The notes: generated by a model from the sequence alone, not told the origin. 64,000 bases of DNA from Ischnura elegans (GCF_921293095.1 NC_060252.1:6696001-6760000), one strand, 5' to 3'. Counted from the first letter of the stretch, positions 36,480-47,609 are shown. Numbers and translations are program-made.

Positions 36480-38345
36480 AGTTCAAGTCTACAAGTCCGC
36501 TATCATTCGTATGGAGATAGAAGTAGACGAGGTAATAATAAGTGAAATGCCTGGTTTAAAAAAACCAAGTAATGATGGGGAAGTATAACGCCTCAGTCGG
36601 GGAGGGAGGAAGGGCTGGGAAATAGGAGATTTTGGGTTAGGAAACGCGAAACGAGCGGGAAGAGAAATCAAAAAAATATTGCAGGAGAAACAAGTTATTC
36701 GTCACAAAGACCTAGTCCAATTATCCTAAAGTGCAAAAGTCCACCAGGAAGAGTCCAAGGGATACGGAGATACATCAGAAAGACCACATAATAGTAAAAC
36801 AGATGTAAAGGAATGGCGAAAAATATATCCCATTCTCCCTAAGGTGAACGAAACGAAACGAAATATTCAAAAGACTCGTAAAATAATAAAGGTGAGGAAA
36901 TAGAACGTTGAAACTTTAATGGGAATGCGAGGATAGATTACTAGAAACCTCTGGAGATTCGTATGACAAAGAAAACTAGGATAACGAAGGAAATTAAAAA
37001 AGAAATGGCGGTGATAAGGAAGTGGAAGAACGTAGACACAGTACAGGGAAAATTCTAAGTAAACATAATCATCTATTACGGTGAGAAACTAAGAAGGGAG
37101 AAAGAATTGGTGGAAAACAAGGAGAGAGACTGCGAGGAAATGGAAAAGATTCAGAAGTAACGAGAGGTAGATGCGTTGTACGTCAAGGTTAAGTCGCTAT
37201 CTGGCGGCAAAAGAGGACAAGCCATGTCAAAAATTAATGCTAAAAATGGAAGAATGCTAACTGAGCAAATCGAAGTTCAGAGTAGATGGATGGGGAAAGA
37301 GGAGGATCTGCATGGCATCGGAAACAGGCAGGAAAGATTTAACATGTAGAAGAAGCAGTGGTGTGGCATAATCTTGAGCCAAGGAAGAGGCCGCTTCTAA
37401 GACATGGAAATCAAGGGAGCTCTCCCTGATATGACCTTCGTCTCCCTGATTTCGCGACAATGGAAAATAAGGCAAAGTGGTAATGAGAATATTAAAGAGA
37501 AGAATAGAGAAAAGGACTATCGATTACTTGGGCGAAGATCAGTTTGTATTCAGAAAAGGTAAGTAAAGATGTTGTTGAAGTTTATTCGGGATTGCCACCG
37601 GATAAGGTTCTCCATCTCTGCCGACGTTTCGATGGCCATCGTCATCAAGCCCTGATGACGATGGACGACTCGGCCATCGAAACGTCGGCAGAGATGGAGA
37701 ACCTTATCCGGTGGCAATCCCGAATAAACTTCAACAACATCATTTGCCGGGAAAACCTCAGATCTTTCTTCGGTAAGTAAAGATGCTATTGCGGTTATGA
37801 GGTCGCTCGTGAAGAGGAACCTAAGCTATAATCAGGTTGTGCTTGCCTTATTCGTGGATTTTGAAAAAGTATTTCATAGAGTGGACTGGACAAAATTATG
37901 GATATTCTCAAGAAAATAGGCGTCAGTTGGAGGGATAGGCGACTCATTTGTAATCTTCATTTGGCCAATACTGCGCAAGTGAAGGTAGCGGACGGAGAAA
38001 CTGGGAGGGCAAGCTTTGTCCGAGTAGTAGGGCAAGACTTTTCACTATCTCCATTGTTTTCTGGAGTATACGCTGAGGTGATGGCAAGAGAAGCGTGGGA
38101 TGAGGTGGGAACTGAAGTAAAAGTGGGAGGAATGATGTAAAATCAGTAAGGTTCACGGACGATCAGGCGTTGATTAGCCAGTCAGCAAGAGGGCTGATGA
38201 GTATAGTGGATGCATTAGACAAGAGATGCGATGAATATGGCATGAGGATTACTCACAAGAAGACTAAAGTCATAATTAAGTTAACCAAATTTCCAGGAAA
38301 TATAAAATTATCCACGCAACGCTTTACTCCCTCCGAAGTAAATGT
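36480..38345 (+). pseudogene. decayed LINE: AP-endonuclease and reverse transcriptase
   Basis: Scattered plus-strand frames keep the order of a non-LTR ORF2. An endonuclease piece comes first (about 36600-36690, GDFGLGNANRSGREIKKYCR; then an IHQKDHIIVKQ block at 36770-36800). Next is the pre-RT region (NAKNGRMLTEQIEVQSRWMG, about 37230-37290), then GEDQFVFRKG (37530). After an insertion come LALFVDFEKVFHRVDWTKL (37846-37900), DILKKIGVSWRDRRLI, and the palm motif as FTDDQ (about 38152, normally F/Y-A-D-D) with KKTKVI after it. This RT group is often mis-annotated in insects as 'craniofacial development protein 2-like'. Many stops and frameshifts; dead. A 200-base foldback interrupts it. Confidence 0.8.
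37572..37771 (+). mobile_element. palindromic Penelope-type insertion with 14-base target duplication
   Basis: GGTAAGTAAAGATG occurs at 37558-37571 and 37772-37785, with 200 bases between. The insert is a long palindrome: about 85 bases on the left are the reverse complement of the right half, apart from an ACGACTC-containing asymmetry near the centre. The right half reads CTGATGA (37652-37658), GATGG...CCATC stem, GAAACGTCGGC (37679-37689), then CCGGTGG...CCCGA.AAACTT, as in the 9.2 kb repeat. The host sequence on either side is LINE reverse-transcriptase coding, and removing insert plus one duplication restores the colinear RT. Confidence 0.85.
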
Positions 38346-38348
38346 TAC

Positions 38349-38378
38349 CATAGAGTAAGAATATATACTTACTCTATG
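38349..38378. repeat. perfect hairpin at LINE break
   Basis: Eleven-base arms CATAGAGTAAG/CTTACTCTATG with an 8-base AT loop. It sits exactly where recognisable LINE coding stops, so it may be a rearrangement junction. Confidence 0.75.
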
Positions 38379-38379
38379 A

Positions 38380-39369
38380 TGTTACCCAAAATTTATTAAA
38401 ACAATTAATAATGTGTTAGTACAATCATAATTAAACTACTTGATAACCTTCTGGGGAGGGGTATTAAAGTTCGAGCAATTGGTTGCTGATTCTCCAAAAA
38501 GCAATAGCTTGATTGCTATCAAATATAATTTGAACCGTCCTTACCTATATTTGTAGATTTACAGTTCTCCCTTTACGTCATCATAACCTTTTCTAAGTAT
38601 TCAAAATTTTCTACCCCATAAGAGGATATAAACCTAAAGAAGAAGCTGAAAACAATGCATTAAATTTAAGATCTACAAAAATTTATATTTTGCCGACGCG
38701 TAATTTTTCCGTTCAAACGCTCATTTATCTATGTAAGACGAAATTGTTTTCTTGATGGTCAGAAATTATAAGAGGATCAAATAGTTTAACATATTTTTTA
38801 AAGATTAAGTAAGTGGTAACTTATTGTAGAAAATCCAAATAAATTAATTGGTTGATAGTGCGTTTAATGCTCAATATATTTTTTTTGCACGGCAGGCTGA
38901 GATTTAACAAAAATTGCTATTTTTTCGAGCATTTATTATGTTTCGTATCTGGTCTCAGCTTACTAATTTTTTCAATTCGTATTGTCATTTGTTTTGAGGT
39001 ATCCTACAGGCAAGACCTAAATGGGATTCCTACTTTATCCTAATTTATTTGAAATGCGCTCTTAATGATGATTCCACGGATAAATAAAAATAAATTGGTC
39101 AACTTATTATTTATGCGGTTCGTAAAGAGTCACGAGCTACGATTGAGACACAAGATAAAAGTAGGTGGACAAGAACGGAGAAAGTGAAGCGGACGTAGAC
39201 GAAGAAGAACGACGAAGTGTAGGACATAGTAAGGGAGGAGAGAAAACTGTGTTACAGGAAAGAATGTTGGTTAAGTGAGAGATAGAAAGGAAATAAGAGA
39301 TTTGATGGAAAGGAATTTCATAGTGAATTGAAGAGGAAATGATAGGAGGAAGTACAGCCAGAATGTTTA
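38380..39369. other. AT-rich spacer, then purine-rich LINE-like tail
   Basis: Positions 38380-39120 are AT-rich with nothing recognised. Positions 39130-39365 are strongly purine-rich and encode K/R/E-rich frames, like the C-terminal tail of the LINE that ends at 38345. An unrelated insertion may separate the two. Confidence 0.4.
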
Positions 39370-40610
39370 GTAAATACTCATTACAAACCTACCTTAATCG
39401 GTAGATTACTTTAGTAATTATATATAAATTTTGGCACATATTTTTGTACGGATTATAGTTATGAAATTTTTATAAGTGATTAAAATACCATAGCATGCGT
39501 CTTCGTTATCCCTAACGTCCAGTTGCAGCCTTCAGGAAGAAGAAATTTCCTCCCGAGATTCCACACTTGATGATTACTGTGAAATCCGATAAGGAAATAT
39601 TTATCTGAAGCGAAGATCAAAAGTTTCTTTGAAATCCAGGGGAAACAGAATACTCCACGAAATATACGAAATAATATAGAAACGCATTGTATATTTTTCT
39701 TTTGTACTCCAAGTGGATTTAATAAAAAAATTAGATGGACAAGGCTTTATGGGAAAACCTCATGGACGAGAAGTTAAAAACATTTTACCTTCTTCCAGAA
39801 ATACTTAAATTGGAAAAACTAAGAAATTAATATTTTTATGTATCGGGAGCTACGTTTTTCATTGAAAACGAAATCTCTAAAACATTTTGACGGGTTGAAA
39901 CACCATGAAGAACAAACGATATTCTCAAAAATGTCAAGGAATAATAAAACTGTACCTTTCAATTCTTACTTGCCTGATTTTCTCGCTACTACATGAGATT
40001 GCTTTAATTAGTAACCAAATCAATTATTAGAAATTTTTTTAATACTTCCGGGTTTTTGGAGACGAAATTTCACCAATCTCTGTGCTCTACACTTCCGTAA
40101 ATAATATCCATTTCCCAATCTCGAAGACCACCGTGTTGCCTTGAGATTCGTCTACTTCCATGCGGCGCAGAGGCTGAGCACGGTGACACTCGGCTGTTCA
40201 ACAGTCGCAAACCCGAGCGAGAAGGTTCCCAAAATTTCAGTCATCTGAACCCATCCCCTCCACATCGCCTCCCCTCCCTTCCCTAAACACTGCCCCCTAT
40301 GTTCCCTGCCTCGAGTCCAAGGCCAGTTGCTAGTCGGCTAGGCTCGCTAGCCACTAGGCCGAGTTTTTGAGGGGTGGGGGGAAAGATCCACAACTCGAAA
40401 GTGGCCGATGTATCCGGGAGCCTTAACAGCTAGGAGCGGACTGGTCAGGGGCGGCGACTCTCGCCGGCCCTGCGTCATTGGGCCAATTACTGATGAGTAA
40501 TGCATTTGTTGTGATTGTCCGGCGCCCCCGAGCATATTGCGAGCCAGTGTTACCAACTTACGAATTGTCGCGTGAAAATTTCGAGAATTTGATACGTAGG
40601 CAGTGATTCT
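39370..40610. other. intergenic, no gene recognised
   Basis: AT-rich to about 40060, then GC-rich (40120-40560) with short open frames. No domain, repeat end or RNA gene recognised. Confidence 0.5.
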
Positions 40611-40990
40611 TCCGGGTTTCATTCCGCGTTTATTTATTCTGCTGGACAATATTTCGCCAGCGTTCCAGTTAGCTTCCTCAGGTCCACTGAAGTGTCGACG
40701 TAGTATTTGGTCTTCTGTAATTACAACCTGTTTGGCGTCTTTGTTTTATTCTATATATTCACCCTGTTAAGCGCCTCTTTTGTGGAGGTGTGCTGTGATT
40801 GGCGCCAAACAGGGTGAATATATAGAATAAAACAAAGACGCCAAACAGGGCGTACCTATAGAAGACCAAATTATGCGTCGACACTTCAGTGGACCTGAGG
40901 ACGCCAACTGGAACGTTGGCGAAATATTGTCCAGCAGAATAAATAAACGCGGAAAGAAACCCGGAAGAAACGCTGCCTGAAGTCAAAATC
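40611..40990. mobile_element. Penelope-type foldback with the best hammerhead-like core
   Basis: The outer 150 bases are inverted copies of each other: 40611-40770 against about 40805-40985. On the plus strand the right arm reads CTGAGGA (40895-40901), a perfect 6-base-pair stem GCCAAC-TGGAAC-GTTGGC (40903-40920) and GAAATATTGTCC (40921-40932). The left arm has the same series inverted (CTGAGGA at 40681-40675, GAAA at 40655-40652) with a weaker stem. One extra C sits between CTGAGGA and the stem. Shared with 34.3 and 35.2 kb. Inner sequence around 40770 matches the Penelope-like fragment at 34.55 kb. Confidence 0.75.
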
Positions 40991-41179
40991 TCCGCGAAGG
41001 CGAATATGGAAATTTTTACGTGCTGAAAGATGGTTGTGGGCATGCTTACGTAGGCATCAGAAAAACTGAAAGAACTCTTACTTTCAATTTGAACTATTTA
41101 CGTTTGAATCAATAAAAAATATTGACGTAAATGTTTTCTTTCATCTATTTTTTAAGGGGGAGAGGAGGAATAGTGTTAA

Positions 41180-41494
41180 CCCTTTTACTGTCAGCCCATT
41201 TCAGTTGGGTTGTACTAAGACTGCCAAGGCTATTTTCCGGAATTAGGAACATTTCACATTTAAAAATTTTCAGCTACTTTATTTTATTTAATATGTCTCG
41301 ATTTTTTCCCAATTCTTAAGATATATTTACATCCTATAACTATGGATAGATAAAGGGGGCTTACATAAATTACAGCCGTTGAAAAGGCCACAATCACAAA
41401 AAAAAGTTAAATAATTTGGGCCAATAAATCGGCCCCTGGCAGTTTTCGCTCAACCAGCGAGGGCCGATATATAGGCCCGGTGGCAGTAGAAGGG
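41180..41494. mobile_element. piggyBac-type MITE
   Basis: The 315-base insert is flanked by TTAA (41176-41179 and 41495-41498). Its ends are CCCTTTTACTGTCA and the complement of CCCTTCTACTGCCA. TTAA duplication with CCC-starting inverted repeats is the piggyBac signature. No transposase coding. A GGGCC.ATA.ATCGGCCC-rich inner right part pairs partly with itself. Confidence 0.85.
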
Positions 41495-41838
41495 TTAATA
41501 CCTATTGTCACGTCATATTATCAAACTTCTGCCGCTGGACATCCTGCATGATAGGCACATTTCTAAACTTGATAAAAGAGAAAACATAACTCAATTTTTT
41601 TATATAATTCAATGCGTTCACGCGACTTTTTTGTTTTACGCATGTAATGACAAACATAACGATGTGGAGCGGGGTATAAGATGGCCCTGTGCACGGTGTA
41701 GGGAAATCATTTTTTCCATTGTTTACTGTTAAATGTGTATACCATTATGATTCCTGCTTTGCTCCTTTACCTAAAAGTCCTGCCGCGTGACCTCGACTTC
41801 CAACTTCCAAGTTTTCCTCTTCTCTGGGTACTATCCTT

Positions 41839-42148
41839 CAGGGGCGCAGCTAGGAATAAAGGCTGGGGGGGGGGGGGTTTAAGGTACAACTAATACCGGG
41901 GTGTGTGGGGGTGTGGAATACCCACCAGGATATGTGGTAGGTGCGAGATTAATAAATTGCGGATTTTTTAAGATAAACGGTTGAAAATGGTGAGTTTTAC
42001 GGCTTTCTGAGCGATATTTTATTAATCCTTACGCTATTCTATTAGTAATATCAATCCAATTAAGTAAAATGGATTGAACTTTAAAAAATTCTCTGAGCTC
42101 TAGGGGGGGTTTTATCCACAAAACACCCCCCTCGCTACGCCACCACTG
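41839..42148 (+). mobile_element. hAT-type MITE, family B, copy 1
   Basis: A 310-base element with 8-base duplication CTATCCTT (41831-41838 and 42149-42156). The ends are CAGGGGCGCAGCTAGG and the complement of CAGTGGTGGCGTAGCGAGG. An internal G run and TACCGGGGTGTGTGGGGGT are shared with the 310-base copy at 50.2 kb. No coding potential. Confidence 0.9.
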
Positions 42149-42156
42149 CTATCCTT

Positions 42157-43688
42157 CGCAAAGCAACACGGGGTGGCCTGCTTTAAAAAAATAATATTCC
42201 TTTAGTGGACACATTTTTGGGATGAATTTTAGAGACTCGACTCTCGGAGACTTTTCTTTGAACCCGAGACTAGAATGGACACAGTTCTCAGATATCATGT
42301 CCCAAGGGAAAGTCTCGACATTTGGTCGCCATTGGACACGTATCTTAACATGAATTTATTCTGGGAAAACGCGGATGCATTTAATGTTTGCTGCAGAAAG
42401 GTAAAAGTTCGAACTTAAAAATTTTAAAACTTTATTTCAAACAAGTAGGATTGTTGTTATGCGAATATTTTATTTTACTACGTTTTTTATGCTCGCTTTC
42501 TTGTTTGTTTGTCCTTCCGGGCAATATATTGCTACTCAAATTTCGACCAATTCCTGATTAGATAGAGCGCTGAAATTTTGAGGATAGCTCCGAACTGGAT
42601 GACATTGAAGTTTTTTTACACTTTTACCACGGTAGGAAGAGTACCTGGAGTAATATTAGGAAATAAAAATTGAATACAGAGATATATAAATGGCCACTTA
42701 TTTCCAATGGAGGCGCTACAATCGTATAATAAAAGTAATGAAGTATCTGTTGGAAGAGCGTAGTGTATCTTGTTTTTTTTTATTTTTAACAGAAACCTGC
42801 GATTTACCATTCCTTCCATGATTTTCCCTGAAAATGTAATTTTTCCACGTTGAATTTTCGTCTTCTCACATAACTTCTGCCGTCTCTGTGTGAAGTGAAG
42901 TAAACAAAAGTTTGCTACAAAATTATTTTTGGAAGAATGAAGATGGAAGAATTTAAATAAATTGAATTTAGAGACGAATAGATTCTTAAGAAAAGGGAAA
43001 GTGAAGAACCACGTAATACATAATAATACTTTGTGTTAGGGCATCAATTTCAGGACATGAGGAAAAGGCAAGTTGGCAAGATTAAGAGTTTAATAAGAAC
43101 ATTTATCAGATTAGTGCACTCGGGCCAATTGGTTTTAAGTACTGTGAACGTAACAAATATAGTGCATGATGAGTTTTTACGGTATTTTCATTGCAAAACT
43201 ATTGACGGCTCTTGATCAAACTGTTGTATAAGTTCTTGAAAACTCTTTTTTTTAAAGCAGCAATTTAAAAAACTTTCAATTTTATAATCAGATAAATGGA
43301 GAATGAAATCAAATTAAAATCCATCCATATTTGAAATGAATGGAAACAAATTCTCTCTCTCTCTTGATTCAAAAAATAACGTCAATGGAAGTAAATAGAA
43401 CAATTACGACAATAATAATTACCTTACTTGATTTAAAGTGCTTGAATTATTTAAAGATCATTCTATCTTGCCAACCAAGTAGGCTCTGGCATTTTGTTTT
43501 AAAGAGATTATTAAACCTTTCTTAAACCTTGAAATTATAATGATCATTGTCGCTGAAAGTTAAAATTCGGGTACAAAAGAAAGAATATTCAAGACAACCT
43601 ACTTGGTGAGTTTACTTAAAATTTAAATCAATTCCAAAATTTCTCACAATCAAAACTAAAAATTATAAAATAATATTAAAGTATAAAA
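42157..43688. other. intergenic, no gene recognised
   Basis: AT-rich sequence with a short CT microsatellite (43352-43363). No element ends or coding regions recognised. Confidence 0.5.
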
Positions 43689-44050
43689 CATAAAATTTTG
43701 ATAAAATACCACGTTTAATAAAAAGACGAAAATTACGGTAATACGACCTCTCAAATTATTGAAAATTTCAAATATGTTTGATGAGAAAGTAAAAATAAGT
43801 TTTAGAGGAACATTTCCTGCATCAAACACGAAAAACGTGATACGCATGTAAGATTATAAAATTTATTCTTGCAGGTCAAGTTATATCAGACTTTTATCTC
43901 AACGTGCGCACCGCGTTTTTCGTTTTCTGGAACGTTCGAAAACTTATTTCAACTTCCTCATCAATTATATTTGAAATTTTTAATAATTTAAGAGGTCGTG
44001 TACCGTAATGTTCTTTTTTTATTAAACGTGGTATTTTATAAAAATGTTAT
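43689..44050. repeat. foldback with about 120-base arms
   Basis: Positions 43689-43810 and 43935-44050 are complementary over blocks AAAATACCACGTTTAATAAA, ATTACGGTA, ACGACCTCT.AAATTATT and AATTTCAAATAT. The spacer is about 125 bases. Arms differ by small indels. Probable foldback transposon. Confidence 0.85.
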
Positions 44051-44079
44051 AATGTTATGTTGATATGCTTTAATTTATT

Positions 44080-44148
44080 GCTGCGGTTCTAGGGTAGTTT
44101 TTGCCCCCCCCCTCCTGGTCCCATCCCCTTAATTACGCCACTGACTCG
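44080..44148 (-). repeat. hAT-like MITE end
   Basis: The complement of 44091-44148 begins CAGTGGCGTAATTAAGGGG and runs into a G run, like the ends of the window's hAT-type MITEs. The other end and target duplication were not found. Confidence 0.45.
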
Positions 44149-44810
44149 TTCTTTACACTATAGCGAGCGTTTGTTCCCCTTAGTGAGAAATTACCCTTGA
44201 AAAAGGCAATGGAGCATAGCTTTATTGACGTCACTAACTCATGATTAGTGGGTGACATCTTTTGCGTATTTTGTACCATAAAATTATTAGTGAATGCCGA
44301 AATTCGAAGGACGAGTTTCTTTCGCAACGTAACTTTTCCCTCCATCTTCCGAATTCATTGAATTAATTATGACTTCGGATTTGAGTGACCGATCCAATTG
44401 CAAAAATAAGTTCATCTCCGAAAGAAGCGGTGAGAAAGAGTTCGCCAGAATAATATATATCTAACCTCAAAAAATATTTGCCCTTTTAGAAGCAGGGTAT
44501 GAGAAATACTGAATTTTTTAAACATATGAAAACTGCGCACTGTCGAGAGAGCGCTTCGCCTTCGCGGCAGTATAAGGCCCGCCAGCGGCCAGTTTCAGCC
44601 GTCAGCGCAGTTTTTCCTCGAGTAAATCTTTCGCAATGCAGGACTGGGAACAAGATATTGCGTCCAATGTAGTTTAGCCGCGTCCAATTTTTCCCTCATT
44701 AGACCGTTTACAACTGGAAAATAAATTGCACTCTGCTGACAATTGCTTTAAAAATTTCTCGGCCCATGAAGCCGATGTGATCTTCTTTTGTTTACAACCC
44801 ACGTCACAGG
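44149..44810. other. intergenic, no gene recognised
   Basis: No recognised coding content. GTAATTCA-type short repeats only. Confidence 0.5.
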
Positions 44811-44813
44811 TTA

Positions 44814-45257
44814 TGCCTCGTTCACATTACGATTGTCCGAGCGATCGTCCTAACGATAGTTGGCCGAACTAGTCGTGTGAATGCATGTCCTGACAATAGT
44901 TCACGCAATTCCGAACGTTGCCACTTTGGACTCCGAACTCCGAACGTTGGACGATGTTTAGGCGCTGGGAGACCGGAAAAGGAAGCGACAAGAGAAAGAC
45001 GAAAAGCTCGTGAAGCTCTATTTTTTCCATGGATTTGTTCTAGGAAGGAAGAATATGGGCGGAAGAAAAATAATTCGGTAAATATAAGTTGAACACAGTA
45101 ATATCTTGTCCCTGCATACCTCAACAGCTTAGCTAACCAACAATTTCCCGTATGTTTTAGATGTCAGCACTAGAGGGCAGCACAGGTTTTAACCATCGTC
45201 GTGTGAATGCACGATAGTTCTGACAATCGCTGGAACAATCGTAATGTGAATGAGGCA
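44814..45257. mobile_element. Harbinger-type non-autonomous element
   Basis: A 444-base element flanked by TTA (44811-44813 and 45258-45260). The inverted ends are TGCCTCGTTCACATTACGAT on the left, and the same with one change as the complement of the right end. TWA trinucleotide duplication points to PIF/Harbinger. ACGATAGT and CGTGTGAATGCA recur as subterminal inverted words. Open frames on both strands cross the interior but show no transposase motif. Confidence 0.8.
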
Positions 45258-45260
45258 TTA

Positions 45261-46189
45261 AATAAATATGCACCACCAGTTTCGTCTTCTCTGCTAGAGA
45301 CTTTTTTATGGCAATGACAATTGTTTATTTCTCGTCAATGATTTATATCGCCAGAGGTTGGAGTCGGGGGCAAAGGGGTTTCCTTTTTTTACCCACCCCC
45401 CAAATGACTGGGAGCCACGATTGACAGTATGGCATATCCTTGGTCTATGACAAAATAAAATATGGGTTTTCTCCACCCCGAGGAAGTTTCAAGCTGTGGA
45501 GAGAAATTGTTTGGATGCATTTTAAACTGTGACTCTGGACAATCTGTGGCGAAGTCGCACCTTCATTCATTTAAACGTCGATGAACGTTACCCATTAGTT
45601 TTCCCAGGAAAGTTTTTCGATTGTTTAAATTTCTTCTTCTTTCCACGTGTGTCCAAATATGAGGTTTGTCAACAAATTTTTGTGGCGCAGTATAGTGAAA
45701 AAGACAAAATAATATTGGAGAAAATGAAGTTTATTTTCAGACTCAGCGGTGGAAAATGAAGAGACGTTCGCAAATTAAGAATTCAACCGTCGCGCTTCAG
45801 ATTCGCTTTCATTATCTATGGAGAAACGGGATTTTTGCCGAGAGGGACAAAATTCGCACATTTTCTATTGGCGCTGATGTTTAAACGATTGGTCGAAGAA
45901 AATAAACCTATAAGATAAAATGTGTAGTGAATTTCATAAACATTCTTTGATGTTGAACTGAAAGGTGGCTGTGACATGCTTCAAATCATAAATAAACAAC
46001 GAAAGTGAAAATAAGAATTTTTGGCCATTTTTACTATATTGTTCAAGTTGCGTCGCGGAATTTAGTTAACAAAGATCAGATTCGGATTTTAGCGCTCCAA
46101 AAACATTATATACAACATCAAATGTTGTTCATAAGAGGATTAATTTAAAAGTAAGGTCTCCGTTTTTTCGACATTGAATATGACATTCA
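45261..46189. other. intergenic, no gene recognised
   Basis: Positions 45360-45420 carry a G and C run resembling a decayed MITE. Otherwise nothing is recognised. Confidence 0.5.
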
Positions 46190-47345
46190 TATACATTTTT
46201 GAATATATCGTAGTCATGGTTTCAGCTATTTTTCGATGTCGTCACCCTGTCGCTCGATTAATTTCCTCATCCACTCGATCAACTTTTGAATGCGGTCGTC
46301 ATAGCAGCTTCCGTCCGCGTTGCGAAGATAGTCGTCGACCTCCTCCAGCACCTCGTCGTCCGTCGCGAATTTCGTCCCTCCTCAGTGTTTCTTCAGGGCG
46401 AGCACGTGGCACGTGGGAAACACTGGCTGCGTCGTCGTTGCATTACGGAGGGCTCGCAATCAATTTTCCACCCAAACTTCGAGATCAACTCCTGCGCCAG
46501 ATTAGCCATTTAGTGCGGGAGCGCATTTTCCTTATGAAACGGCACCCCCTACGTCAGCATTCCTGGGCTTTTGTTCTTGATGGCGCGTCGAAGATTTTGT
46601 AGTGTTTAGCAGCATTTTTCCGTATTAATAGCAGTTCCCCGGTGCATGCAATCCACCAGCAATATTTCCAAAACACTGTTGCCTTGACCAAAAGCATACC
46701 CAGGATCAAAACTGGGGGTGGGCAAGCTATGGTTATTCAAGCTGTGGGTAAGATTTAAGCATGGAAAAGGTGAATGAAATCAACCTTTTAAGGAAACTGT
46801 AACAGCTCTTTATTAGTTTTTAAAATTATTTGCTTGAAAAAATATCATTTTCCTTAAAGACATTTGCGATTTTTGCTTCTTAGGGGGGGGGGGGGGGCAG
46901 CTGCCCCCTCCTGCCCCTCGCCGGGTACGCCTATGGCCTTGACCTTCTTGGCCGACAGAATTTGTTTGACCTTTTCCGGTTTTGGAGACGTCTGGTGGCA
47001 CCACCGACTGTTACTTCGTGAAGAGGGTAGAGAGGTGAACGTAGGTTTCATGACCCGTTATGATGAGTCCAAAAAAATCATCTCCTTCCTCTTCAAAACG
47101 GCGCACAACTTCTTACACGCGCTGCCTCGTGTGGTCTTCCGTGGGCTGTTTGGGCACCCGCCAGGCAATGGACGTTTGCGGAGCCAGAAAGGAACTCGTT
47201 GCACCACTTACGAAAGTATTCAACATCCATACCTTTTCCGCCACAAGCTTTTACCAATTAGTCATGAATGTTGATAGATGCAACTTTTTTCGCGGTCAAA
47301 TTTCGCACGACAGACCGAATTTCATATCTGGAAGGAGACGTGGGA
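46190..47345 (-). pseudogene. mariner transposase pseudogene
   Basis: Read on the minus strand in order: the N-terminal helix-turn-helix region (about 47330-47190; VASINIHD, MDVEYFRKWCNEF); the first catalytic block IITGHETYVH (about 47070-47050), where the usual GDET Asp is His; PKPEKVKQILSAKKVKATVF (before 46945); then, after an inserted MITE, TLQNLRRAIKNK, a degraded DNARPH block and NLAQELISKFGW. The last-Asp region is scrambled, followed by DDEVLEEVDDYL and the C-terminal YDDRIQKLIE (46290-46240). Family length is about 345 residues, and the pieces add up to nearly that. Stops, frameshifts and the D-to-H change make it inactive. Confidence 0.85.
46690..46935. mobile_element. hAT-like MITE nested in mariner
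   Basis: GCCTTGACC is found at 46681-46689 and 46936-46944, and the mariner reading frame resumes across it. The right end, complemented, is CATAGGCGTACCCGGCGAGG. The left retains GCATACCCAGG. A 15-base G run with CAGCTGCCCC sits near the right end. The insert is 246 bases with no coding. Confidence 0.8.
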
Positions 47346-47362
47346 AGAAGCTCCATGGATAC

Positions 47363-47609
47363 CAGTACCGATACAGAAAAAACTCAAGGGGGGCGCAAAA
47401 GATATCTTGAGTTGCTTTTATCGTAATAAAAAATAATCAAGTCAAATGCAAAGTATGAGAAGGTTTTAATTAAAGTGATTATGTAAAAGTACAAGACAAT
47501 GCCATTTTATGATGTAAAAAAGTTAAAACTGTGGTTCTGCAATGTTTGGCAATACGGGCGGCCCTACAAGGGGGGGCGCGCGCCCCCTGTGCATCTGTAT
47601 CCGCCACTG
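47363..47609 (-). mobile_element. hAT-type MITE, family C, copy 1
   Basis: A 247-base element. On the minus strand it begins CAGTGGCGGATACAGATG and ends TATCGGTACTG. The flanks ATGGATAC (47355-47362) and ATGGAGAC (47610-47617) match in 7 of 8 bases. It carries the palindrome GGGGGCGCGCGCCCCC and is the inverted counterpart of the copy at 48.15 kb. It lies just upstream of the mariner coding remnant. Confidence 0.8.

Noticed and set aside
37640..37690. Fully canonical hammerhead ribozyme
   Set aside because: The core words are present, but there is an extra base before stem II and no convincing stem III with a cleavage site. Only a hammerhead-like call is justified.
44822..45124. 100-codon minus-strand frame inside the Harbinger-type element
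   Set aside because: It overlaps the terminal inverted repeat and an opposing open frame, and no transposase or Myb-like motif could be seen.
46864..47410. Plus-strand open frames of more than 110 codons
   Set aside because: They are antisense shadows of the mariner pseudogene and run through a nested MITE.
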